A stretch of 64,000 nucleotides of DNA from [Bacillus] enclensis. Its GTDB lineage: Bacteria > Bacillota > Bacilli > Bacillales > Bacillaceae_B. A program made the translations under genes and the position numbers. Shown here in pieces: positions 25,329 to 34,973 of the stretch (position 1 is the stretch's first letter; every line of letters begins with the position of its first letter). The notes beneath the pieces are model-generated. The model made no database searches, had not been told where the DNA came from, and worked only from the letters and a program-made list of their open reading frames with translations. The stretch is taken from assembly GCF_001456935.1 (NCBI RefSeq), contig NZ_KQ758482.1, positions 724,249 to 788,248 on the forward strand, given 5' to 3'.

Positions 25329-26165
25329 TCAACGCCCTAGATCTTTTTCCCATATATTCATATCTTCCAGCTTATCGTAAATATAACAATTATTTGCGAG
25401 CCTTCCCCCATATTGATAGCCTAATTGATGAAAGGCAGCATTCATCCCAAAGGAAAGGGCCCTGGCAATGGTATAAACACAGAATATCCCCCGCAGCAGC
25501 AGCTCTTCCTCAAGCTTCATAATCAGACTCTTCATGTAGCCTCCCTTTCTGTACTGAGGAAGTGTTGCACAATCCGTCACTTCTGCATTATGATGCTGAT
25601 CATCAATTTCTGCCGATGCAGCGCTGATGATTTGGTTGTTTTCACGTATGCATACAAAAATAGTTCCTTTTCCCATCGCATCCTTGATGTATGCGGGATC
25701 TTGCAGGGGTACCGGATAAACCTGGAAAACTTCTTTATACAGGGTGGCTAACTCAGCTGCATCCCCGCTTCCCGCCAGCAAAATGGGATGATCATCGTTC
25801 TTTACGAAGGGTTTAACCCCCAAGTTTTGAACGGAGGAAAGAATGGCATCTTCTTCACTCCAATGGTTACTTGACCGTCGTTCTTCCCTTAAAAATCTTG
25901 AGAGGAAATGAGCACGGTCCCCGTTGAAATAATGAGAGATCATCCCTTCGTGCACAAACCCCTTTTCCAACAGAGTCCTGAATTGATGTTCCCTCGCCTT
26001 AAAAATAATTTTTTCACAAGGAAAAGTGGCAGCCTTGTTTTCTACGTATGTCAGAAGAGATGTGAGATCCCCCCTTGCCAGATCGACCCGGATCCTTTTG
26101 TTCATCTCATCTAGATATAATGCAGCTGAAAGTTTTGACTGCTCGATTTCTTCATACATCTGCAT
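25329..26165 (-). CDS. ablB: Beta-lysine N6-acetyltransferase AblB/YodP
   Basis: A 278-residue GNAT enzyme. The acetyl-CoA loop is LPQYRKGGYMKSLIMKLEEEL near residue 215, within the segment AEVTDCATLPQYRKGG. In methanogens and some bacteria KamA (AblA) and this enzyme (AblB) together make N-acetyl-beta-lysine, an osmolyte. The gene comes before kamA with a gap of about 100 bases. Start at 26165 is used as AAGGGTG lies upstream, although the exact codon is uncertain. Confidence 0.85.
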   Translation of the reverse strand: MQMYEEIEQSKLSAALYLDEMNKRIRVDLARGDLTSLLTYVENKAATFPCEKIIFKAREHQFRTLLEKGFVHEGMISHYFNGDRAHFLSRFLREERRSSNHWSEEDAILSSVQNLGVKPFVKNDDHPILLAGSGDAAELATLYKEVFQVYPVPLQDPAYIKDAMGKGTIFVCIRENNQIISAASAEIDDQHHNAEVTDCATLPQYRKGGYMKSLIMKLEEELLLRGIFCVYTIARALSFGMNAAFHQLGYQYGGRLANNCYIYDKLEDMNIWEKDLGR

Positions 26166-26303
26166 AAGCAAGCACCCTTTTTTTATCAACATATGAATCG
26201 GTCTGAGAGGATATGAAACAAACATCCCCTCAAAAATGAACTGCCTGTCATCCCTAGAGAATGGATATTACTTCGAGTCTCTACATTAAAGGCAGGGCTT
26301 CGG

Positions 26304-27572
26304 TCATTCCTTCCCATTACACCAATCAATAATAAACAGGGATAATACTTCTGCCGCTTGAAAGACTTTTTCCAATTCAATGTATTCATTTGCATCATGT
26401 GCAAGTTCTGTTTTCCCCGGACCGAAAACGACAACGGGTATTCCTCCGCCCTGGTAAAGAATCCCTCCATCAGTGCCCCAGGGGGAAGCCTCTATTACCG
26501 GTTCTGTACTCATGACTTCATTAAACTTGGCTTTCAGCGAGGTCATGATAGGATGTTCGGGTGATAAGTCGCTTGGCTGCCACCGCCCGCCAAACCATTC
26601 AATTTCAACTGGATGATCTTTAAACCAGGGATCAACTTCACTCATTGCAGAAAGGCATTCTTCAAATTCCTTTTCAACGTCATCCATTGTCTCCCAAGGT
26701 CCAACTCCGACTCTCCCCTCGATCACAGCTAAATCCGGCACTGAAGATGGCCACTTTCCGCTTTCAATTCTCCCTATGTTAATTGGTAAGGGAATGGGGA
26801 CCTTTTCATACAATGGATCATGTACCCTCTCGTTTCTTTCCCGCTCAAGATTTTTTAGTGCTGTGATGACACTGAATCCCTTTTCAATTGCATTGACCCC
26901 TTCGTACCTGGTGCCTCCGTGGGCAGCCTTCCCTTTAACGGCAAGCCTGAACCACATCGAACCCTGCTGCTTCGGGAAAATCTTCATATTTGTAGGCTCG
27001 GGTATCACCGCACCATCCGCTGTATAGCCCCGCAATAATGCTGACAGGGTACCGGTACCACCGCTTTCTTCTTCTATTACGCTTTGAAAGATGATATCTC
27101 CTTTTAGTGGAGTTTCAAGTTCTTGTATAATTTCTATCGCCAACAATAGGGAGGCCGTCCCTCCCTTCATATCAGTCGAACCCCTGCCGTATAACTTCCC
27201 CTCGATGACAGTCCCGCTGTAAGGATCGACTTTCCAATCCGATCTGTCTCCTTCAGGAACAACATCGATATGACCATTCAAGATCAGGCTCCTGCCGCCG
27301 CCGGTCCCTTTCAAAACAGCTGTCAGATTTGGATTCCCATTAAAATCAGTGCGGTCACACCGGTAAAAAGGATGCTCTTTCAGTTCTTGTTCCTGTACTT
27401 CCCAAATATCGAGGTCCAACCCCAACTCCCTGCATTTTTCGATGATGACAGCCTGAGCCCTGTATTCGCTCCCCCTCGTACTTTCCTCCTGAACCATCTT
27501 TTGAAGAAGTTCCACGGTACTTTTCTTTTTTTCATCCAATTTATTCTTTATCAGACGGTGTATATCACTCAA
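26304..27572 (-). CDS. yodQ: YodQ-like M20/ArgE-type deacylase
   Basis: A 422-residue M20-family metallopeptidase/deacylase. Metal motifs are LILNGHIDVVPEGD (HxD), YGRGSTDMKGG and VIEEESGGTG; a dimerisation domain sits around residues 180-300. TTG 27572 is preceded by AAGGAGAGGG, while the longer frame upstream overlaps yodR and looks artefactual. In the operon it may remove an acyl group from beta-lysine derivatives; this is inference from context. It starts 23 bases after yodR. Confidence 0.85.
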   Translation of the reverse strand: MSDIHRLIKNKLDEKKKSTVELLQKMVQEESTRGSEYRAQAVIIEKCRELGLDLDIWEVQEQELKEHPFYRCDRTDFNGNPNLTAVLKGTGGGRSLILNGHIDVVPEGDRSDWKVDPYSGTVIEGKLYGRGSTDMKGGTASLLLAIEIIQELETPLKGDIIFQSVIEEESGGTGTLSALLRGYTADGAVIPEPTNMKIFPKQQGSMWFRLAVKGKAAHGGTRYEGVNAIEKGFSVITALKNLERERNERVHDPLYEKVPIPLPINIGRIESGKWPSSVPDLAVIEGRVGVGPWETMDDVEKEFEECLSAMSEVDPWFKDHPVEIEWFGGRWQPSDLSPEHPIMTSLKAKFNEVMSTEPVIEASPWGTDGGILYQGGGIPVVVFGPGKTELAHDANEYIELEKVFQAAEVLSLFIIDWCNGKE

Positions 27573-27595
27573 TTCAGTCCCTCTCCTTCCCGTTT

Positions 27596-28252
27596 CTAAT
27601 CGATATAGAGTAAGTCGGGGCTTGTAACAAAATCGGCGTCCGTGCAATCCTTGATTTCTTTTAACGTATAGGGACGGAATATTTCGACCAATATCAACCG
27701 ACCTTGATTTATCGAGAAAACTCCCCTGTCTGTAATGATCATGGACACACACTGCTTAGCCGTTAAGGGGAGCGTACATTCTTTAACAAGCTTGCTGGTA
27801 TTATGCTTGTCGAGATGTGTCATTAATACAATCACCCTTTTTGCCTTGGAAGCAAGCTCCGTAGCCCCTCCCATCCCGGGCACTTTTTTACCGGGAATGA
27901 TCCAGTTTGCCAAATCCCCTTTTTCACTTACCTGCAGAGAACCCAATATCGTCAGATCAATTTTGCCCCGCCTGATCATCGCAAATGAAACAGCGCTGTC
28001 TGTATAGCTCCCCCCGTTCACTAAAGAGACCGGAAACCCGCCTGCGTTGCATAAATTTTCATCTTCTTTGCCCTTTGGCGGGGCAGCACCTATCCCGACG
28101 ATGCCATTTTCCGATTGAAAGACGGCTCCATACCCTGAAGGCAGATGATTGGGTACGAGCGAAGGGATGCCAATTCCCAGATTGACGGTCATTCCTTCCT
28201 TTACTTCACGTGCAGCACGTTTCGCAAGTTTATTCTTTATTCCCATATCCAT
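27596..28252 (-). CDS. yodR: CoA transferase subunit B (YodR)
   Basis: A 218-residue 3-oxoacid CoA-transferase beta subunit. The catalytic glutamate motif SENGIVGIG is at about residue 47, and VNLGIGIPSLVPNHL and GMGGATELASKAKRVIV are typical. It works with YodS. Its start lies within the last 16 bases of yodS, so they are translationally coupled. The pair would move CoA between short acids, as in lysine fermentation, so a role in handling beta-lysine-derived keto acids is likely but inferred. Confidence 0.9.
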   Translation of the reverse strand: MDMGIKNKLAKRAAREVKEGMTVNLGIGIPSLVPNHLPSGYGAVFQSENGIVGIGAAPPKGKEDENLCNAGGFPVSLVNGGSYTDSAVSFAMIRRGKIDLTILGSLQVSEKGDLANWIIPGKKVPGMGGATELASKAKRVIVLMTHLDKHNTSKLVKECTLPLTAKQCVSMIITDRGVFSINQGRLILVEIFRPYTLKEIKDCTDADFVTSPDLLYID

Positions 28253-28929
28253 TTCCAGTCGACTCCTTCAGAAGGTACAATATGATCGACGAATACTCCG
28301 GAGGTCACGACCTCTTCAGGATCTAACTCTCCGTTTTCCACGATTTCCTCTGCTTCCACAATGGTTATATCTGCAGCCATTGCAACCAAAGGGTTCGTGT
28401 TTCTTGCACTTTTGTCATAAATCAGGTTCCCAAATGGATCCGCTTTTTTGGCAAAGACGATGCCGACCTTGGCGGTTAAAGCGGACTCGAACAAATAAGA
28501 GGCGCCGTCTAGTTCAATCACAGGTTTTCCTTTGTTCAAGTAGGGATCGTCGATACCGATATCAGTCAAGATCCCTTTCAGCCCCACACCGCCTGCCCTT
28601 ATTCTTTCAGCCAAAATACCCTGCGGGGAAAACTCCACTTCAAGCGTCCCTTCACTCATCAACCTCCCTGCAATCGGATTCGAACCGATATGTGAGGCAA
28701 TCACTTTTTTAACTCTGTTATCAGCAATCAGCTGTCCAATCCCTATATGGGGGAAACCGGTGTCATTTCCGATGATTGTAAGGTCTCTTATCCCCCACTC
28801 AAGGATGCACTTTATGAGCGTCGGGGGCGATCCCACACCTCCAAACCCGCCGAACATTAAACACATATGATGAAGAAAAAGAGGCCGGATCTCTTCGTAG
28901 CTGCGGATTTTATTCAGCTTTTCAGCCAT
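28237..28929 (-). CDS. yodS: CoA transferase subunit A (YodS)
   Basis: A 230-residue alpha subunit with the glycine loop MFGGFGGVGSPPTLI near the N-terminus and the CoA-transferase I family pattern through the rest (GDTGFP replaced here by GNDTGFPHIGIG). It overlaps the end of yodT by one base and yodR by sixteen, so translation is coupled. Partner of YodR. Confidence 0.9.
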   Translation of the reverse strand: MAEKLNKIRSYEEIRPLFLHHMCLMFGGFGGVGSPPTLIKCILEWGIRDLTIIGNDTGFPHIGIGQLIADNRVKKVIASHIGSNPIAGRLMSEGTLEVEFSPQGILAERIRAGGVGLKGILTDIGIDDPYLNKGKPVIELDGASYLFESALTAKVGIVFAKKADPFGNLIYDKSARNTNPLVAMAADITIVEAEEIVENGELDPEEVVTSGVFVDHIVPSEGVDWKWIWE

Positions 28930-30251
28930 TACGAACTTCCTCCCGAGTTTTTTTCTATCGTTTGCAAGGTTGAACGTAACCGTTTATATATTTCTTCGAG
29001 TTCCCGTTTTGAGCTGTTCAAAGGCGGAGCCAGGATAATGGCCGAACCCTTCCTGCCGTCGATTCCAGCTGCAGCCGGGTACAGCAGGATTCCGTTTTCC
29101 ACTCCCGTAGACACAACCGAAGAAGTAAAAGAACCCCCGTTTGCTTCACCTATCGGCTCAAATTCGATTCCCAGCAATAGACCCTTTCCTCTTATTTCTT
29201 CTATGAAAGAAAATTCATTCTTCAATTTAGCCAGTAAATTTATTAAGTACGTACTTTTACTGTCCACACTATCAATGATTTTCTCAGAATCTATCAGCTT
29301 CAGGACAGCAAGAGCCGCCGCGGAAGACAGCGGATTCCCGCTGAACGTGTGTCCGCTCATCACAACCCTTGTCCCATTTAAAATCGGATCCATCACACGA
29401 TCGGATATGAGTGTTGCCGCAATCGGGGAATAACCTGCACTCAATCCTTTTCCCACTGCTGCAATATCTGCCTCTACCCCCCATTGATCAAGGGCCATGA
29501 ATGTACCGGTCCTTCCGCATCCGGTCATGACTTCATCGGAAATGAACAAAATGTCATTCCTTTCACAGATTTCTTTAATGCGTAAGTAATAATCCTTAGG
29601 GGGTGTTATGGCGCCCCCTGCAGCCCCGATGATCGGCTCTGCAATGAAAGCGGCGATATTATCCGCCCCAATTCTTGATATGATGATTTCAAGCTGCTCT
29701 GCGCAGGCAAGTCCGCATGAAGGATACGTCTTGCCGAATGGACATCTTGAACAATATGGAGGCTCAATGGCCGGCCAATCCCCTATGACCGAGTCGAAGC
29801 GCTCCCTCCGGACTGGATGACCAGAAGCAGATAAGGCCCCAAACGTGATTCCATGATAGCTCAGCCACCTTGAAAGGACTCTGCGTTTAGAAGGCATGCC
29901 TTTTTCCTGCCAATGCTGCAGTGCAATCTTAATGGCCGTTTCCACTGCTTCGGAACCGCTGTTTACAAAGAAACTCCATGGATAGCCCGTTTTTTCATAA
30001 AGGAATGCTGCAAGATCTTCTGCAGGCTGATTGCTGAACTGCGAACGATAGACAAATGCCACCTTGTTTCCCTGATCTACTATTGATTGGATGATTTCTT
30101 CCATCCCATGCCCCAGGTTAGTAGTGACTGCGCCTGAACATGCATCTACATATTCCCGCCCTGACTTGTCGTACAAGTAAATACCCTTCCCAAAATCGAT
30201 CATCGGATAATGATCACCAATCAAGGGTTTGATTAAATGTGAATGAGGCAT
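28929..30251 (-). CDS. yodT: Class III aminotransferase (YodT)
   Basis: A 440-residue PLP enzyme of aminotransferase class III. The motifs are YVDACSGAVTTNLGHG, FVNSGSEAVETAIKIA, DILFISDEVMTGCGRTGTF and the PLP lysine in AAVGKGLSAGYSPIAA. These enzymes transfer terminal amino groups, e.g. of beta- or omega-amino acids. It is the first gene of the yodTSRQP-kamA-yokU operon. GGAGGGAGAAT is before ATG 30251. Upstream 30252-30549 contains a CATACAT stretch that could belong to a sigma-E -10, but no convincing -35 partner was found. Confidence 0.9.
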   Translation of the reverse strand: MPHSHLIKPLIGDHYPMIDFGKGIYLYDKSGREYVDACSGAVTTNLGHGMEEIIQSIVDQGNKVAFVYRSQFSNQPAEDLAAFLYEKTGYPWSFFVNSGSEAVETAIKIALQHWQEKGMPSKRRVLSRWLSYHGITFGALSASGHPVRRERFDSVIGDWPAIEPPYCSRCPFGKTYPSCGLACAEQLEIIISRIGADNIAAFIAEPIIGAAGGAITPPKDYYLRIKEICERNDILFISDEVMTGCGRTGTFMALDQWGVEADIAAVGKGLSAGYSPIAATLISDRVMDPILNGTRVVMSGHTFSGNPLSSAAALAVLKLIDSEKIIDSVDSKSTYLINLLAKLKNEFSFIEEIRGKGLLLGIEFEPIGEANGGSFTSSVVSTGVENGILLYPAAAGIDGRKGSAIILAPPLNSSKRELEEIYKRLRSTLQTIEKNSGGSS

Positions 30252-30549
30252 ATTCTCCCTCCTGAGACTAGAGTGTAAGCTCCTTTATCATTCGGCTGTT
30301 CATTAGATGAAAGTTCCCATACTTCATTCATATGTATGGAATCCCGAATCTTTCTTTGCATTTCAAAAAATATGAAACTTGATAGACAATCTTTATCCAG
30401 AACAAAAAATATTACTAAAGTCCCTGTTTAACAGTTAAAATTCGACATAAAGTTACCTAAATAGACTAGATTAATCTGAATATTATGGGTAGAATAATGG
30501 TAAGTTCATCCTTTGATGCTACTTTTTACACGTCCAGGAGGGGGATGCA

Positions 30550-32349
30550 GTGTTTAATAAAAAAGGTAAAAAACCAACCAAATTGCCTAAAGCAAAGAAA
30601 AAGAAAGCGGCAGGGCAAAAGAAAAAGAAAGATCGGGGATTCCTTACTTATTTCCGCACGATCCGCGGAAAAGTGGTGCTTTCATTTGGTCTGTTGACCA
30701 TCGTCTTATTGATTCTTGCTTCAACTTCTTATTACAATATGATGAAGCTGGAGAGTGAAATCAACACACTGATACAATACGACATGAAAGTGGATACGAA
30801 AGTGAAGGACTTATCGAAAGTATTGAATGACATTGAAATTGGTGAACAGGGATTTGTCATCACGGGAGCAACCGGATTTTTGGCCCCATATGATAATGGG
30901 AAGAGAGAGGTTGAAAACCATTTCAAAGATCTGACAAGCCTGCTGAAGGACGACGAGGAACAACTCGATAAGATGGAGAAAATCACTAAACAATATGAAT
31001 ACTGGATTCAGTTCGTTGACAGGGTCATCGACACGAGGAAAGATGACGGACTTGAAAAAGCGGCAGCGCTGGTGGAGTCTGGGACTGGAAAGAAATACCT
31101 CGATGGAATCCGTTCTTATGTAGATATGATTGTCGTCGATCAGGAAAAAGATCTTGGGAAAAGGATAGATTCATTGAATCAGCAGGTCACGATTTCTAAG
31201 ATTGCGACCATCAGTTTATCCGCGTTCGCTGTACTTTTGGCTGCATTTTTTGGTTTTGTTCTTTCAAAGAATATTAAAACCAATGTTAACAAGATCAGCC
31301 GTTCCATTCTGGAAATCGCCAATGCCGGCGGAGACTTGACGAAACGGATAAAGGTCAAGTCAAAGGATGAATTGGCCGGACTCGCTTCAGACACAAACCA
31401 GCTCATTGAAGGGATATCCGTCCTGGTCAGACAAGTATCAGAGATGGCTGAAAATGTATCGGCAAGTTCACAGCAATTATTGGCTTCTGCCGAGGAAACA
31501 TCAAGGACCATCACGTCCATTGCCGAAACGTCAAGTGAGATTGCTGCAGGGACCGATCAGACAACCTTGAAAATGTCAAACTCATCTGAAAAGATGAACA
31601 GCCTCGAAGAAGCAGCGCGTTTTCTGTTCAATCAGGCCGAGTTAGTGAAACAGACTGCAAATGATATGAGGAATGTAGCCGAAAAAGGAGGAAACTCTGT
31701 TCAGGCTTCTTCCACTAAAATGCAGAATATCGAAGAAACAATGGCCAACACAAGTCAAACAGTTGAAGCTCTCGGTAAGCGTTCTTCTGAGATTACCACC
31801 ATCATCGGCACAATCACTGAGATTGCAGAACAAACCAATCTCCTAGCCCTGAATGCAGCGATCGAGGCTGCCCGTGCAGGTGAACACGGACGGGGATTTG
31901 CAGTTGTAGCCGACGAAGTACGAAAGCTGGCCGAACAATCACAAAAGGCAGCAAAAGGCGTGACGGAAATCGTACACAGTATTCAAGAAGAAGTAGACGA
32001 AATCATTAAACAAAACTCAGAAGGTGTGAAAGAAGTCATCGCCGGGGTGGAGATCACAAATGAAACAAATGCTTCCCTTGAGGATATCCTTAATCAGACG
32101 AGTAAAACGACTGTCGTTGTGAATGAAATGGTGGATCATATACAAGCCACACTCAATCTGAGCCAGGAAGTTGCGAATTCATTTGCACAGGTAAATGAAA
32201 TTGCTGCTGCCACCGCATCCAACACCGAGTCAACCGCAGCGGCATCCGAACAGGGGTCGGCTGCCATGCAGGAAGTCACTGCAAGTGCCTCTGAATTATC
32301 ACAGCAGGCTGAAAAACTAAAAGAACTTGTATCAAGCTTTAAAATTTAG
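30550..32349 (+). CDS. Methyl-accepting chemotaxis protein with CHASE3-like sensor
   Basis: A 599-residue chemoreceptor. Residues 1-40 are a very lysine-rich cytoplasmic tail. Membrane helices are at about 41-60 and 218-240; between them is an all-helical CHASE3-like sensor ([29 protein letters not shown]). A HAMP linker follows ([39 protein letters not shown]), then a long coiled signalling domain with the hairpin tip [43 protein letters not shown]. It signals to CheA. GTG 30550 follows CAGGAGGGGG. It is a single-gene unit with its own terminator. Confidence 0.93.
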   Translation: MFNKKGKKPTKLPKAKKKKAAGQKKKKDRGFLTYFRTIRGKVVLSFGLLTIVLLILASTSYYNMMKLESEINTLIQYDMKVDTKVKDLSKVLNDIEIGEQGFVITGATGFLAPYDNGKREVENHFKDLTSLLKDDEEQLDKMEKITKQYEYWIQFVDRVIDTRKDDGLEKAAALVESGTGKKYLDGIRSYVDMIVVDQEKDLGKRIDSLNQQVTISKIATISLSAFAVLLAAFFGFVLSKNIKTNVNKISRSILEIANAGGDLTKRIKVKSKDELAGLASDTNQLIEGISVLVRQVSEMAENVSASSQQLLASAEETSRTITSIAETSSEIAAGTDQTTLKMSNSSEKMNSLEEAARFLFNQAELVKQTANDMRNVAEKGGNSVQASSTKMQNIEETMANTSQTVEALGKRSSEITTIIGTITEIAEQTNLLALNAAIEAARAGEHGRGFAVVADEVRKLAEQSQKAAKGVTEIVHSIQEEVDEIIKQNSEGVKEVIAGVEITNETNASLEDILNQTSKTTVVVNEMVDHIQATLNLSQEVANSFAQVNEIAAATASNTESTAAASEQGSAAMQEVTASASELSQQAEKLKELVSSFKI

Positions 32350-32364
32350 TTCTCCTGAATAAAT

Positions 32365-32402
32365 AAAAGGTGCCGGAGCAGTCTGCTTCAGCACCTTTTT
32401 TT
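32365..32402 (+). terminator. Terminator of the chemoreceptor gene
   Basis: GGTGC and an inner AGCAG pair with CTGCT and GCACC, followed by TTTTTTT. Confidence 0.85.
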
Positions 32403-32410
32403 CATCCAAT

Positions 32411-32563
32411 TTAATTACAGTAACATACAGCTCCGATAATAATGAGCAAAATAAACAATACAACAATCAAAGCAAAGCCATTTCCGCAGCCTACTCCGCC
32501 AACTGGATATCCATAACCTGGGTAGCATTGTGTATATGCAGGTTCTACAGCACCTTTATACAT
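32411..32563 (-). CDS. YjcZ family sporulation peptide
   Basis: A 50-codon gene with GAGGAGAGATAGAT before ATG 32563. The product has a Tyr/Gly/Pro-rich N-terminal part (YPGYGYPVGGVGCGNG) and the membrane segment FALIVVLFILLIIIGAVCY, the defining pattern of YjcZ-type small spore peptides. They are embedded in membranes during sporulation. It converges with the chemoreceptor gene and shares the terminator region. Confidence 0.85.
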   Translation of the reverse strand: MYKGAVEPAYTQCYPGYGYPVGGVGCGNGFALIVVLFILLIIIGAVCYCN

Positions 32564-32579
32564 ATCTATCTCTCCTCAT

Positions 32580-33230
32580 TTTTTATTTACAATGACAATG
32601 TATGTCAAGTGCCCGGCCACTGTTTGTGTATTTGCCCATTTTGCCCAAAAAAGAAAACGCTCCGCCTGGGGTAATTTTTTTGTCAAGGTTAAAAGAGCGA
32701 ACATTTTAGAGTGGACTTTAAATACCGCTAATGATTTCCGTGCAAGACTTCGCTTTCCACGGGTAGCCCGTGAGCCTCCTCGCCACCTCGTTCCTGCGGG
32801 GTGTCACATGTCCAGCTGCAGGGCTTAGAGGCACATGTCATAAGCCAAATCGACCGCTGGAAAGTGCTTAATAGTAAATTTACTAATAACAAATAATATC
32901 CCGAATTCACCAAAGCGGCGTCAAGTTGGTCCGGGTTTATTCAAAACTCCTACTATTTCGTTACTTCAAATTTTATTTGGCGATCAAATATCATTAAACT
33001 ACTCTTTCCTTTTAAGTAACATACAAACGCAGACACACTTAATTTAGGTGGAATACTAACCAACAGTATGGACATGGTCCTTGCATGCAGTCGCTAAATA
33101 ATCTCTACACCTTTTCTATATACGATGAGATACTTACAATTCCATGTAGTATTTACTAAACTAATATTTATTTAATATTATGATGGATGCTTTTTAGAGA
33201 CTATGCCTAGGCCAGGTTTTTTTTCCATAA
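32580..33230. other. 650-base intergenic region with repeat A2
   Basis: Apart from repeat copy A2 at 32724-32863 this stretch is AT-rich and holds no open frame with a ribosome site. The 33000-33230 part gives no recognised motif. Confidence 0.65.
32724..32863 (+). repeat. Dispersed repeat family A, copy 2 (damaged right half)
   Basis: Left part matches other copies (ATTTCCGTGCAAGACTTCGC then the CGGGTAGCCCGTGAGCCTCCTC motif). The right arm with CCCGCAGGAGTC...GTCTTGCAC is missing; its place is taken by a family B end fragment (tgtccagctgcagggcttagaggcacatgtcataagcc) and the tail ACCGCTGGAAAG. Confidence 0.8.
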
Positions 33231-33281
33231 AAAAAAGGTGTGTCCACTTCCGCCCTGGAGCGGTGTGAACACACCTTTTTA
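33229..33281 (-). terminator. Terminator of the PTS IIA gene
   Basis: AAAAGGTGTGT and ACACACCTTTT form the stem; the minus strand ends with TTTTTTATGG. Confidence 0.85.
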
Positions 33282-33287
33282 CGTATC

Positions 33288-33788
33288 TTACTCTGCAGTT
33301 ATTTCCAATACTTCTTCTTTTCCTGCCGTTACAGAAACAGCCTCTTTCTTAACCAGCTCACCCATGTTGTCTCCGTTTGTCAGGATGATAGGGGTAATCG
33401 TGCTCTTCGCTTTTTCTTTCACCAAGTCAAGATCAAATGTAATAAGGGCATCCCCTTTATTCACTTTTGATCCTTCCGACACATGTGCCTCAAAGCCCTC
33501 ACCATTCATGGAAACCGTTTCTAGTCCGATATGGATCAGCAGTTCAGCTCCATTTTTTGCTTTGATTCCGACAGCATGCTTAGTAGGGAAGAGCTGCATG
33601 ATTTCCCCGTCCACTGGTGAAACGACCTTGCCTTCTGAAGGATCGATTGCGATTCCATCCCCCATCATCTTCTGGGAGAATACCGGATCCGGAACTTCAT
33701 CAAGCGATTTGACCGTTCCTGTCAGCGGTGCCGATGCAACGACAGTTTTAGGTGCTTCCTCTTTTTTACCAAATAGTTTTTTTAGCAT
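33288..33788 (-). CDS. crr: PTS glucose-type enzyme IIA (IIA-Glc)
   Basis: A 166-residue free-standing IIA domain. The two active-site histidines sit in TKHAVGIKAKNGAELLIHIGLETV (about residues 69-92), and the VSPVDGEIMQLF strand precedes them. It takes phosphate from HPr and passes it to an IIB domain. Bacillus IIA proteins of this type (YpqE) lie near msrA/msrB, as here. ATG 33788 follows AAGGTGAAAG. Confidence 0.9.
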   Translation of the reverse strand: MLKKLFGKKEEAPKTVVASAPLTGTVKSLDEVPDPVFSQKMMGDGIAIDPSEGKVVSPVDGEIMQLFPTKHAVGIKAKNGAELLIHIGLETVSMNGEGFEAHVSEGSKVNKGDALITFDLDLVKEKAKSTITPIILTNGDNMGELVKKEAVSVTAGKEEVLEITAE

Positions 33789-33896
33789 AAGACTTTCACC
33801 TTCCTATATTAAGTATTTACACATATGTACAACTGCATAAACATGCAAATCTCATTTTAGCACATATGTGAAAGTACTCACAACAATACCAGCTTC

Positions 33897-34322
33897 TTAG
33901 AATAACCTCTTATACTTACCGTATCCCTCTTCTTCCAGCTTCTCATATGGGATGAAGCGGAGCGCCGCCGAGTTGATGCAATACCTTAGTTTCGTCGGAC
34001 CCGGTCCGTCATCAAACACATGCCCCAAATGGGAATCAGCTGATTTGCTCCTGACTTCGGTTCGTACCATGAAATGGCTCCGATCCTCTTTTTCTGCAAT
34101 TTCCGATTGGTCGATGGGTTTTGTGAAGCTTGGCCATCCGCAGCCTGCATCGTATTTATCCTTTGAGCTGAAAAGTGCTTCTCCTGAAACGACGTCAACA
34201 TAGATTCCTTCTTTGAACTCATTCCAGTATTCATTTCTAAATGGCGGTTCTGTGCCATTATTCTGTGTCACTTCGTACTGGACTGGTGATAGCTTTTTCT
34301 TGAGTTCTTCTTTATCTTTCAT
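33897..34322 (-). CDS. msrB: Peptide methionine-R-sulfoxide reductase MsrB
   Basis: A 141-residue enzyme that reduces methionine-R-sulfoxide. Conserved parts are [31 protein letters not shown] and the catalytic cysteine in [11 protein letters not shown]. Second zinc-type CxxC pairs, common in some MsrB, are not present here. Start 34322 overlaps the msrA stop by four bases (ATGA), with GGGGGGAG upstream. Transcribed after msrA. Confidence 0.93.
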   Translation of the reverse strand: MKDKEELKKKLSPVQYEVTQNNGTEPPFRNEYWNEFKEGIYVDVVSGEALFSSKDKYDAGCGWPSFTKPIDQSEIAEKEDRSHFMVRTEVRSKSADSHLGHVFDDGPGPTKLRYCINSAALRFIPYEKLEEEGYGKYKRLF

Positions 34323-34861
34323 GATTTCTCCCCCCAATGTTCTTCTATAAAAGCCTTTCTTCCTGAACCATGGCTGTACCGTTCATAATGCCCTGGGTTT
34401 TTCTTATAGTAATCCTGATGATATTCCTCGGCAGGATAAAATTCCTTTGCGGGCAGGATGGCTGTTGCGATGGGCTTGTCAAATTTACCTGACACCCCGA
34501 GTTCCTGCTTTGATTTCTCAGCCGCCGTCCTTTGTTCATCATTATAATAAAAAATAGCTGTCTTATAGGAATGGCCCCTGTCAAAAAATTGGCCGCCTGG
34601 ATCTGTTGGATCGATCTGCTGCCAATACACGTCAAGTAATTTTTCATAAGGAAACACTTCAGGATCAAATAAGATTTGTACAGCTTCGTAATGTCCAGTC
34701 GTTTCGGAACATACCTCCTGATATGTAGGGTTCCTGGTGCTGCCCCCTGTATACCCCGAGGTGACACTCACGATACCCGGCTGTTCATCGAATGGTTTCA
34801 CCATACACCAGAAACATCCTCCGGCAAACGCGGCCTTTTGTAACCTTTGCTCATTTGACAT
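34319..34861 (-). CDS. msrA: Peptide methionine-S-sulfoxide reductase MsrA
   Basis: A 180-residue enzyme with the catalytic GCFWC motif near residue 15, followed by [26 protein letters not shown] and [19 protein letters not shown]. It reduces methionine-S-sulfoxide. First gene of the msrA-msrB operon; start is uncertain between 34867 and 34861, with AAAGG upstream. Confidence 0.93.
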   Translation of the reverse strand: MSNEQRLQKAAFAGGCFWCMVKPFDEQPGIVSVTSGYTGGSTRNPTYQEVCSETTGHYEAVQILFDPEVFPYEKLLDVYWQQIDPTDPGGQFFDRGHSYKTAIFYYNDEQRTAAEKSKQELGVSGKFDKPIATAILPAKEFYPAEEYHQDYYKKNPGHYERYSHGSGRKAFIEEHWGEKS

Positions 34862-34934
34862 CCTCATCAACCTTTCATAGTGATAATTAGACTTTTCCCT
34901 TTTTAAGAAATTTTAACTCATATAAGTGAAAAAT

Positions 34935-34970
34935 TAAAAAGATTGACTCTCTAGAGAATCAATCTTTTAT
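34935..34970 (-). terminator. Terminator of the rsgA-type gene
   Basis: AAAGATTGA and TCAATCTTT form an outer stem around TCTC/GAGA; minus-strand tail TTTTTAATTTTTC. Confidence 0.8.
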
Positions 34971-34973
34971 ACG

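Noticed and set aside
26186-27752. Longer start for the M20 deacylase (to 27752)
   Set aside because: The extra 60 codons overlap yodR in another frame and lack a ribosome site; TTG 27572 has a strong one.
30252-30549. Sigma-E promoter of yodT
   Set aside because: CATACAT is present but a matching -35 at the correct distance was not found.
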